Source: Flavobacteriaceae bacterium (GTDB lineage: Bacteria > Bacteroidota > Bacteroidia > Flavobacteriales > Flavobacteriaceae). From it: a DNA stretch of 64,000 nt. The stretch lies in NCBI GenBank assembly GCA_947448525.1, contig CANFNV010000007.1, positions 60,031-124,030 of the forward strand. Reading direction: 5' to 3'. Positions 56,615-64,000 of the stretch are shown here, piece by piece. Below the pieces are notes generated by a model. That model was not told the origin of the DNA, made no database searches, and saw only the letters and a program-made list of their open reading frames with translations. The translations under genes were made by a program, and so were the position numbers. How positions within the stretch are numbered: position 1 is the first letter of the stretch; the number at the start of each line of letters is the position of its first letter.

Positions 56615-58096
56615 TTAAACGCTAAAAGAAGTGCCGTCTTTTCCATCTTTCAACTGAATTCCTATGTCTAAAAGCTTGTCTCTAATTTCATCAGATAGCC
56701 CCCAGTTTTTATTAGCTCTGGCATCATTTCTCATTCCAATAAGCATTTCTACCACGCCTTCTAATTTTTCGGAACTTTTATTTTCAGATTTTCCATTTTT
56801 AATACCTAAAACATCGAAAGTGAATTCCTTTAAAGTAGTTTCTAAAATTTCTAAATCCGAAGCTGTAATACTTTCTCTTTTATCGTTTAAAAGATTTACA
56901 AAACGGATTCCTTCAAATAAATGTGCGATCAAAATTGGAGTGTTGAAATCATCATTCATAGCATCAAAACAGCTTTTTTTCCATGATTGAATGTCGATTG
57001 AAGATGTTTCATTAGATTGAATCTCATTAATAAGCGAAAGTCCTTCCATTAAACGGTTAAATCCTTTTTCACTGGCAACCATAGCTTCATTGGAGATGTC
57101 CAAAACGCTTCGATAATGAGCTTGTAAAAAACAAAATCGAACCACGTTAGGGTGAAAATACTTTTCAAAAAAATCGTTTTCTCCATGAATTAAATCTAAA
57201 GGAAGTATATAATTTCCTGAAGATTTACTCATTCGTAGTCCATTCATTGTAAGCATATTAGTATGCATCCAATAATTTACTGGAGAAACACCATTACATG
57301 CTTTTCCTTGAGCAATTTCACATTCGTGGTGCGGGAATTTTAAATCCATTCCACCACCATGGATATCAAATTTTTCACCTAAATATTTAGTACTCATTGC
57401 GGTACATTCAAGATGCCAACCAGGAAAACCTTCTCCCCAAGGCGAATTCCATCGCATAATGTGTGCTGGAGATGCATTTTTCCAAAGTGCAAAATCTTGT
57501 GGATTTTTCTTTTCGTTTTGACCGTCTAAATCGCGAGTGTTTGCCAATAATTCGTCCACATTTCTATTGTTTAGTTCCCCATAATTCAAACCTCGTTTAT
57601 TATATTCAAGAACATCAAAATAGACAGATCCCTTACTTTCGTATGCAAATCCATCGTTAATTAATTTTTGTGTCAACTCAATTTGTTCCAAAATATGTCC
57701 TGTAGCAGTTGGTTCAATGTTTGGAGGAAGAAAATTAAAGAATTCTAAAACCCTGTGAAAATCTACTGTATATTTTTGAACCACCTCCATGGGTTCTAAC
57801 TTTTCGAGACGTGATTGTTTTACAAACCTATCGTTACCTGCATCTCCATCATCGGTGAGATGACCTGCATCAGTAATGTTTCTCACATAGCGCACCTTGT
57901 AACCTAAAAATAAAAGATAGCGGTATATAACATCAAAACTCATAAAAGTTCTAACATTTCCTAAATGCACATTACTATAAACAGTGGGTCCACAAACATA
58001 CATTCCAATGGAACCTTCATGTAAAGGTTTGAAATTTTCTTTTTCTCCTGAAAGGGTATTGTATATTTTTAGATTATAATTTTTATAATGTTGCAT
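56615..58096 (-). CDS. cysS: Cysteinyl-tRNA synthetase
   Basis: 493 residues. The HIGH-equivalent motif is HLGN in [19 protein letters not shown], the zinc ligands include Cys in MYVCGPTVY and the [10 protein letters not shown] and HHECE segments, and the KMSKS equivalent is RMSKSSGNY. The C-terminal anticodon-binding helical domain is present (about 400-490). It charges tRNA-Cys. Length is as expected. Confidence 0.96.
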   Translation of the reverse strand: MQHYKNYNLKIYNTLSGEKENFKPLHEGSIGMYVCGPTVYSNVHLGNVRTFMSFDVIYRYLLFLGYKVRYVRNITDAGHLTDDGDAGNDRFVKQSRLEKLEPMEVVQKYTVDFHRVLEFFNFLPPNIEPTATGHILEQIELTQKLINDGFAYESKGSVYFDVLEYNKRGLNYGELNNRNVDELLANTRDLDGQNEKKNPQDFALWKNASPAHIMRWNSPWGEGFPGWHLECTAMSTKYLGEKFDIHGGGMDLKFPHHECEIAQGKACNGVSPVNYWMHTNMLTMNGLRMSKSSGNYILPLDLIHGENDFFEKYFHPNVVRFCFLQAHYRSVLDISNEAMVASEKGFNRLMEGLSLINEIQSNETSSIDIQSWKKSCFDAMNDDFNTPILIAHLFEGIRFVNLLNDKRESITASDLEILETTLKEFTFDVLGIKNGKSENKSSEKLEGVVEMLIGMRNDARANKNWGLSDEIRDKLLDIGIQLKDGKDGTSFSV

Positions 58097-58132
58097 GTTT
58101 TTCTTAAATGTATAGAATTATTTTCTAGTAGA

Positions 58133-58804
58133 TTAAAATTTAGTTTCTAGTTTTATGTATTCTAAAAATTCTCTTCTTGTAATTTCTTCCTTAAATTTTC
58201 CTCCAAATTCTGCAGTTACAGTACTACTTTCAATATCTCTAATACCACGAGAGTTTACACACAAGTGTTTAGCATCAATTATACATGCTACATTGTCAGT
58301 ATTTAAAACTTTTTGTAATTCTTTTACAATTTGAATTGTTAAGCGTTCTTGAACCTGAGGTCTTTTGGAATAATAGTCTACAATTCTATTCATTTTTGAC
58401 AATCCGACAACAGTTCCATTAGAAATATAAGCTACATGAGCTCTCCCAACGATTGGAAGTAAATGATGCTCACAAGTTGAATAAACAGTAATATTTTTTT
58501 CCACAAGCATTTCATTGTACTTGTATTTGTTTTCAAATGTTGAAGAGCTTGGTTTTTTATTAGGATTTAATCCGCTAAAAAGTTCTTTAACAAACATTTT
58601 TGCAACTCTGTTTGGAGTTCCTTTAAGACTATCGTCTGTTAAATCCATACCGATAGTTGTTAAAATATTTTCAACATCTTTTTTGATAAGTTCAATTTTT
58701 TCATCGTCTGATAGGTCGAAAGCATTTTTTCTAAGTGGAGTTTGGTCGCAAGAACCAATATGATTGTTTCCGATTTCGTCACTAGAATCTTCGTTGTGGG
58801 TCAT
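58133..58804 (-). CDS. folE: GTP cyclohydrolase I
   Basis: 223 residues from the ATG at 58804. The open frame extends upstream to a TTG at 58843, but that TTG lies inside a promoter box, so the ATG is preferred. Motifs are TPNRVAKMFVKELFSGL, STCEHHLLPIVGRAHVAYI with zinc ligands Cys and His, RPQVQERLTIQI and AKHLCVNSRGIRD. It converts GTP to dihydroneopterin triphosphate, the first step of folate and tetrahydropterin synthesis. It follows cysS on the same strand by 36 bases. Confidence 0.94.
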   Translation of the reverse strand: MTHNEDSSDEIGNNHIGSCDQTPLRKNAFDLSDDEKIELIKKDVENILTTIGMDLTDDSLKGTPNRVAKMFVKELFSGLNPNKKPSSSTFENKYKYNEMLVEKNITVYSTCEHHLLPIVGRAHVAYISNGTVVGLSKMNRIVDYYSKRPQVQERLTIQIVKELQKVLNTDNVACIIDAKHLCVNSRGIRDIESSTVTAEFGGKFKEEITRREFLEYIKLETKF

Positions 58805-58840
58805 TTTTTTGATAAGAATTTTTTTATTAATCTTTATTTG

Positions 58841-58848
58841 CAAAGATA
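58841..58848 (-). promoter_or_regulatory. -7 box (TATCTTTG) of folE
   Basis: Exact TAnnTTTG match on the minus strand, 36 bases before the folE ATG. It would drive folE and perhaps cysS, yidD. The -33 element is weak. Confidence 0.5.
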
Positions 58849-58961
58849 ATTATTATTGATTTATAAACGACACTACATTGTTTAATTTTAAAAAACAGAA
58901 ATTTAATGATAAATTTTGGTTAAATTTTTGTATATTTCGCTCCATAAAAATTGATTTTGTA

Positions 58962-61900
58962 ATGAAAAAAACTACTTTTTTATTAGTAATTACTTCTTTG
59001 TTTGTTAACTTTTTAACGGCTCAAAAGCTAATTGATAATGGAGATTTTGAATCTACGATCACTAAATCTAATTCTCAAATTTGGACAACAGATAGCCAAT
59101 ATTCTGGCGGTGTTTTGGAAACGGATAGAACTAGTAATGGTTTATCTAGAAATCTTCCACCATTGCCATTGTCGGTTACTTATTTTTTGGTTAATCCAAC
59201 TTGTAATGGTGCCAATAATGGAACTATTACAGTTTATGCTTCTGGAGGAACTCCACCCTACACTTCTTATTCAATTTCTGGAACTTCTTCACAATCCAAT
59301 ACAACAGGTATTTTTACTAATTTATTACCCGGAACTTATACTATTTCAGTAACAGACTCTTCCCCAAGTTCGACTTCGCAAAGTGGAATTGTCATTATAG
59401 ATCCTAGTAATCCTTTAACAATTTCTGCAAATGCAACTCTATGTCAGGGTATTCCAACTACACTTTCAGTTAGTGGAGGTACGACATACAATTGGATAGC
59501 TTCTCCTTCAGACGCGACATTAACAACTCCAACAAGTGCATCACCAACGGTTAGCCCAATTGTAACTACTACTTATACAGTAACTTCAGCGGTTACAACT
59601 CCTAAAAATTTAGTTTATAACGGAGATTTTTCTCAAGGAAATGTTGGTTTTACAACTGACTATCAATATTTAGCAAGTGCTCCAATTCCTAATGGACTTC
59701 AAAAAGGATACGGAATAGTTACAAATCCAAATTCATGGTTTTCACCTTTCTCAAATTGTGGTGATACTCCTTCTGGTACTGGTAATATGATGGTTATTGA
59801 TGGTTCTACGTTTAATGCGGGGAATGATTTAATTTGGTCTCAAACGATTCCTGTTATTGCAGGTCAAAATTACACTTTTACGTATTGGATTCAATCAGTA
59901 ACTAATACAAATCCAGCAACTATAAATGCTAAAATAAACGGGGTTTCTTTAGGAATAGGAACCGCACCAACTACTATTGTATGTGGAAATTGGGTGCAAT
60001 ATACTTACACATGGAATTCGGGAACTAATACAGCTGCAGTAATAAGTTTATATGATTCAAATGTTTCACAACCAGGAAATGATTTTGCTTTGGATGATAT
60101 ATCATTTACAACATCTTCTACTTGCAATTATTCCAAATCAGTAATTATTACAGTAAACCCAAAACCAACAGTTACTATTTTGAATAATTTTAAAGGTTGT
60201 TCGTCTCAACTTACTGCAACTCCGGCAACTTTGGGATTTGGTAATTACAGTTATGATTGGACTGTGCCAGCTTTAGCTTCTAATCCGGGAAATGTTTTTT
60301 CATTTTTGGCAACAGTTTCTGGAACTTATACTGTTAAAATAACGAATATTGCTACTGGTTGTGTTAGTGATGTTGTTTCAATAAATTTAGTTTTTCCAGT
60401 TTTGTCATTAAATCCAATACCAAATATAAGAGTTTGTAATGGTGATTTGATTCCATCTGTAGTTTTTACAAGTAGTATTGTTGATCCAAATATTATTTAT
60501 ACTTGGACTTGTGATAATCCTTTGCTTGGAATAGGTTCTGCAGGGTCTTCTACTTTTCCAACTATATCTGCGATAAATAATACTTCTAGCCAATTGGTTG
60601 CTACTATAACTGTTACAGCAACATTGTTGGGTTGTCAAAATTCACTTCCTGTTACCTTTTCTATTAAAATTGATCCAAAACCAAAAGTTGTAGTTAACAA
60701 TATAATAAAATGTATTGGAGATACTAATGCTCCTGTGGTAACCGCTACGCCAGCAGTACCAGGAAATTATACCTACACTTGGACGGTGCCAACCGGAATA
60801 GCAAATCCAGGCAATGTAGCTAGTTTTAGCCCCGTAGACCCAATTTTATTGACTTGTACGGGTGCTTTTGTAAGAAATTATTCTGTAATCATTACAGATA
60901 ATATTACAAATTGTATCAGTGATTCAGCTTTAGGAACTGTAAGTTATAGTATGTGTACTCCACAAGCAGGAGTTAACGTTTGTTTGAATAGTCAAATAAA
61001 AGTTAATCCACCTGAATCGCTTTGTACTAATTCAAGTTGTACCATTTTAACGGCTTCTTATGAAGACGAAAGAGCTACAACTAGTTATACCGTAAAATGT
61101 ATTCCTTACGCACCTTTGGTTCCTACTGGTAGTCCACTTTCTCAAGTTTTATGCACAACGGATGATCGATTTTCAGATGTCGCCACGTTGCCTTTTAATT
61201 TCAGTTTTTTTGGTAACTGTTATACACAATTTCAAGTTAGTACCAATACATTTTTAACTTTTAACATTGACCCAACTAAATTATGTGCTACTGGTGTTGG
61301 AAGTAATTGGGCATTTACTCAATCAATACCCTCTTTTAATTCTTTCGATTCAAATAATCCGCAATGGAAAAATGCAATCTATTTTCCTATGCAAGATACA
61401 AATCCTGGTGTAGTGGCTTCACCACCAGTTTCAATTGTGTTTACTGTTTTTGGTGTTTTTCCTTGTAGAAAAGCGGTTATTGATGTCAAAAATATGCCTT
61501 TATTTTCTTGCAATACAAATCAAGGACTTCAAGAAAGTCAATTGGTATTGTATGAAGGAACGAACATAATAGATATATATGTTAAGAAAAGATCAACTTG
61601 TGCTGGCTGGAATAGTGGAAGTGGTGTTTTAGGTATTCAAAATGCAACTGGAACTCAAGCTGTAGTTCCACCTGGAAGGAATACGGGTACATGGACTACA
61701 ACCAATGAAGCCTGGCGTTTTACTCCAAATGGATTATCATTATCTACATTTACATGGAAAGATAATACGGGTACGGTAATAGGTACCACGCCTTCAATAA
61801 CAGTATGTCCCACTGTGGTTCTGCCTAATGATCATGTAACTTACACTGCTGAAGTTAAATATAAAGAATGTCCTAATAATACCTTTAGAACTGTTTCTCA

Positions 61901-64000
61901 ATCGGTAGATGTTTATGTTTATCCAGATGATACGCAAACGCCTCAAGATATAATTAATTGCGATCCAAATCATATTTTTGATTTAACTACAAACGAGCCA
62001 ATAGTACTTGGTTCAGTACCTGCAGGTAATTATGTTATCAGCTATTATACTTCTCAATTTAATGCTGAAAATGACATTGCATCAATAGGGAATCCAACAG
62101 CATATATTAGTAATGGTGAAACTGTTTATATGGCTTTAGTAAGCACAAACAATATTTGTGTAAGAGTAAAAGCATTTAATCTGATCGTAAAAAAATGGAA
62201 TTTAGACTTGGTATCTAGTACTGCTTCCACAAACCAAACATTATGTGTTAGTACTGCTATTGATAATATTACTTATCAATTTGGCGGTGAATATACTGGG
62301 GCTGTTGTAACTGGCTTGCCTCCAGGAGTTTCCTATTCTGTTATCGGAAATTCAGTATTTATTTATGGAGCACCAACTGTTCCTTCAGCAACGCCTTACA
62401 CTTATTCTATAACTTCAACTGGAAGTAATTGTTTGCCAAAGACATTAACGGGAAGTATATATGTGCCATTATTAATACCCCCTGTTATCACTTGTGGTGC
62501 ATCATCTTTAACATCTGTTCAATTTAATTGGAGTTCTTTATCTGGAGCCACAGATTATTTGGTTTCGTATCAAGTAAATTCAAATCTCCCTGTTATTGTA
62601 GGTTCAATAGGAAGTACACCAACTAGTTACACAGTTAATAATCTGATTTCAGGTGATAGTGTAACATTAACCTTAACTCCTAAAGGAAATACGACTACTT
62701 GTTTTACTTCGGCATCATTAACTTGTGTTGCTTCTCCTTGTCCAACAATTACAAATCCAATTGGAGATCAAACTTTATGTATTGGAGGCAACCCTTCTGC
62801 TTTTTCGATAAATACAACCTTTACTGGAGCGAATTCGATTTCTTATGTTTATTTTACAACAGCCCAAACTGGAAGTGCTATGTATTCTGGAGGAATGTCT
62901 CTAGGAACTGCTACTCCAAATGCATCAGGTGTTGCCTCTTATGATGCTCCACTTTTAGGAAATCCAGGTTCACTTCCCAATACGGCTGCTACTTATTATG
63001 TATATGCTATAGCCAATCCAGCTCCAACTGATTTTACTTGCCGACCATATCAACTTATTCAAGTAGTTGTAAATTCAATTTTAACACCATCAATTTCATG
63101 TGGAACACCTTCTACTAATTCGGTTACTTTTAATTGGCCTTTTGTATCTGGAGCTACATCATATACGGCAACTTATACTGTCAATTCTGGAACTCCAACT
63201 GTAGTTACAAATATAGGAAATGTAAATACTTACCTCGTTTCTGGTCTGAATCCAAATGATAGTGTTTGTATTACTATTACTCCTATAGGTGTTGCAGGAA
63301 CTTGTTTTACGAGTTCAACAAAATGTTGTACAGCGAGTCCTTGCGCTCAACCAACCGTTACGGTTAACAGTCAAACCATTTGTCAAGGAGCAAGTACTAC
63401 AATAACAGCTTCACCATTGCCAGCAACCGGTACTTATTCTTATGCTTGGACGACTCCATTAGCAGTAAATCCAAGTACTAGTACTTCTTCTTTTTCTACA
63501 AGTGTAGCCGGAACGTATAGTGTTGTAGTTACAGATACAGCCACTGGTTGCGTAAGTTCAACTGCATCTGGTACCGTTACAGTAAATTCATTACCTTCGG
63601 TAACAGTTAATAGCCAAACTATTTGTCAAGGTGCAAGTGCTACAATAACAGCAACACCATTGCCAGCAACTGGTACCTATTCTTATGCTTGGACAACATC
63701 GTTTATTCCAAATCCAACTACTGCCTCTTTTACAACAAGTGTAGCTGGAACGCATAGTGTTGTGGTTACTGATACAGCCACTGGTTGCGTAAGTTCAAGT
63801 GCATCGGGAACAGTTACAGTAAATCCATTACCAACGGTTACGGTTAACAGTCAAACTATTTGTCAAGGTGCAAGTGCTACAATAACAGCATCACCATTGC
63901 CAGCAACTGGTACCTATTCTTATGCTTGGACAACATCGTTTATTCCAAATCCAACTACTGCCTCTTTTACAACAAGTGTAGCTGGAACGCATAGTGTTGT
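58962..64000 (+). CDS. Giant T9SS-type surface adhesin, partial (3' end outside window)
   Basis: At least 1,679 codons without a stop to the window edge. A signal peptide (MKKTTFLLVITSLFVNFLTAQ) is followed by an NGDFES start, a SprB-like repeat (about residues 72-140; NPTCNGANNGTITVYASGGTPPY, TNLLPGTYTISVTDS), a carbohydrate-binding-like domain (about 220-385; NLVYNGDFSQGNVGF, FALDDISF), PKD-like domains (about 395-660), a Cys-rich region (about 680-900), FN3-like units near 62,490-62,740 and 63,085-63,340, and PKD-like tandem repeats at the end. This is the architecture of giant T9SS-secreted gliding adhesins. A sorting domain would be beyond the window. Ser, Thr, Asn and Gly dominate its composition. 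Confidence 0.9.
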   Translation, partial: MKKTTFLLVITSLFVNFLTAQKLIDNGDFESTITKSNSQIWTTDSQYSGGVLETDRTSNGLSRNLPPLPLSVTYFLVNPTCNGANNGTITVYASGGTPPYTSYSISGTSSQSNTTGIFTNLLPGTYTISVTDSSPSSTSQSGIVIIDPSNPLTISANATLCQGIPTTLSVSGGTTYNWIASPSDATLTTPTSASPTVSPIVTTTYTVTSAVTTPKNLVYNGDFSQGNVGFTTDYQYLASAPIPNGLQKGYGIVTNPNSWFSPFSNCGDTPSGTGNMMVIDGSTFNAGNDLIWSQTIPVIAGQNYTFTYWIQSVTNTNPATINAKINGVSLGIGTAPTTIVCGNWVQYTYTWNSGTNTAAVISLYDSNVSQPGNDFALDDISFTTSSTCNYSKSVIITVNPKPTVTILNNFKGCSSQLTATPATLGFGNYSYDWTVPALASNPGNVFSFLATVSGTYTVKITNIATGCVSDVVSINLVFPVLSLNPIPNIRVCNGDLIPSVVFTSSIVDPNIIYTWTCDNPLLGIGSAGSSTFPTISAINNTSSQLVATITVTATLLGCQNSLPVTFSIKIDPKPKVVVNNIIKCIGDTNAPVVTATPAVPGNYTYTWTVPTGIANPGNVASFSPVDPILLTCTGAFVRNYSVIITDNITNCISDSALGTVSYSMCTPQAGVNVCLNSQIKVNPPESLCTNSSCTILTASYEDERATTSYTVKCIPYAPLVPTGSPLSQVLCTTDDRFSDVATLPFNFSFFGNCYTQFQVSTNTFLTFNIDPTKLCATGVGSNWAFTQSIPSFNSFDSNNPQWKNAIYFPMQDTNPGVVASPPVSIVFTVFGVFPCRKAVIDVKNMPLFSCNTNQGLQESQLVLYEGTNIIDIYVKKRSTCAGWNSGSGVLGIQNATGTQAVVPPGRNTGTWTTTNEAWRFTPNGLSLSTFTWKDNTGTVIGTTPSITVCPTVVLPNDHVTYTAEVKYKECPNNTFRTVSQSVDVYVYPDDTQTPQDIINCDPNHIFDLTTNEPIVLGSVPAGNYVISYYTSQFNAENDIASIGNPTAYISNGETVYMALVSTNNICVRVKAFNLIVKKWNLDLVSSTASTNQTLCVSTAIDNITYQFGGEYTGAVVTGLPPGVSYSVIGNSVFIYGAPTVPSATPYTYSITSTGSNCLPKTLTGSIYVPLLIPPVITCGASSLTSVQFNWSSLSGATDYLVSYQVNSNLPVIVGSIGSTPTSYTVNNLISGDSVTLTLTPKGNTTTCFTSASLTCVASPCPTITNPIGDQTLCIGGNPSAFSINTTFTGANSISYVYFTTAQTGSAMYSGGMSLGTATPNASGVASYDAPLLGNPGSLPNTAATYYVYAIANPAPTDFTCRPYQLIQVVVNSILTPSISCGTPSTNSVTFNWPFVSGATSYTATYTVNSGTPTVVTNIGNVNTYLVSGLNPNDSVCITITPIGVAGTCFTSSTKCCTASPCAQPTVTVNSQTICQGASTTITASPLPATGTYSYAWTTPLAVNPSTSTSSFSTSVAGTYSVVVTDTATGCVSSTASGTVTVNSLPSVTVNSQTICQGASATITATPLPATGTYSYAWTTSFIPNPTTASFTTSVAGTHSVVVTDTATGCVSSSASGTVTVNPLPTVTVNSQTICQGASATITASPLPATGTYSYAWTTSFIPNPTTASFTTSVAGTHSV
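63363..64000 (+). repeat. Coding tandem repeats in the adhesin (79-81 residues)
   Basis: Units start at 63363, 63606 and 63843 (spacing 243 and 237 bases). Each codes for a PKD-like unit around TICQGASATITA ... GTYSYAWTT ... TDTATGCVSS. The second and third differ at only a few bases over the visible part. The third is cut by the window end. Confidence 0.85.

Noticed and set aside
58805..58843. N-terminal extension of folE to a TTG start
   Set aside because: The TTG falls in a TATCTTTG promoter box and the extra residues are Lys/Ile-rich without family support.
59032..59352. 106-residue frame at the start of the adhesin
   Set aside because: It is a +1 shadow; the in-frame reading from 58962 has a signal peptide and SprB-like repeat.
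60408..60638. Minus-strand frame inside the adhesin
   Set aside because: Repetitive Ser/Arg/Asn-rich shadow of Thr-rich coding DNA.
63363..64000. Regular repeats as a possible CRISPR array
   Set aside because: Units are about 240 bases, in frame and code for PKD-like domains; there are no short repeats with unique spacers and no cas genes.

Overview
The window is AT-rich (roughly one third G+C by eye) and reads as a chromosomal segment of a Flavobacteriaceae bacterium, most likely Flavobacterium or a close relative. The signs are the gliding-motility lipoprotein GldI, type IX secretion (T9SS) type A and type B C-terminal sorting domains, SprB-like and PKD-like repeats in a giant secreted protein, a fused SecDF, Bacteroidetes-type TAnnTTTG promoter boxes, and starts that mostly lack a Shine-Dalgarno sequence. 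No insertion sequence, prophage, CRISPR array, rRNA or tRNA was recognised.

Layout. 1-2387: two tandem secreted purple-acid-phosphatase-like metallophosphoesterases, the first cut by the window edge. 2619-8754: a folding-factor cluster with three cyclophilin+FKBP two-domain prolyl isomerases, GldI, NrnA and the fluoride channel CrcB. 8834-16 kb: small cytochrome c lipoprotein, glycosyltransferase plus ECF sigma factor, MurB, DUF2461, RecF, a TPR membrane protein and RibH. 15.4-20 kb: MutL, two rhomboids and an EEP-family membrane protein. 20.1-28.6 kb, all on the minus strand: PurA, Fur-family regulator, RelA/SpoT, a beta-lactamase-like serine hydrolase, a TrmH-type methyltransferase and a T9SS type B protein.

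28.7-40.4 kb is a surface-polysaccharide cluster: acyltransferases, a DegT aminotransferase and FdtA/QdtA-type ketoisomerase that suggest a dTDP-3-amino-3,6-dideoxyhexose, a Wzx-like flippase, several glycosyltransferases, a methyltransferase and a GT-C-like membrane protein. The aminotransferase gene carries an in-gene heptanucleotide tandem repeat, which makes it a candidate for phase variation.

40.4-58.8 kb: FtsE, a 1004-residue periplasmic TPR protein followed by a plug-less outer-membrane beta-barrel, a GreA-like small protein, AsnB, GyrB, malate dehydrogenase, SecDF (with a structured leader), and the minus-strand group Lgt, YidD, CysS, FolE. 58,962 to the window end is the first 1,679 codons of a giant T9SS-style adhesin whose last part is made of nearly identical 79-81-residue repeats.

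Several open reading frames, if extended to the furthest TTG or GTG, begin inside promoter-like DNA. Downstream starts were preferred for recF, fur, relA/spoT, folE, the EEP protein and the TrmH methyltransferase. Nothing here is demonstrably a new system. The best leads are the phase-variation repeat, the secDF leader, the TPR/barrel pair, the prolyl-isomerase cluster and a MutL lacking its endonuclease motif.
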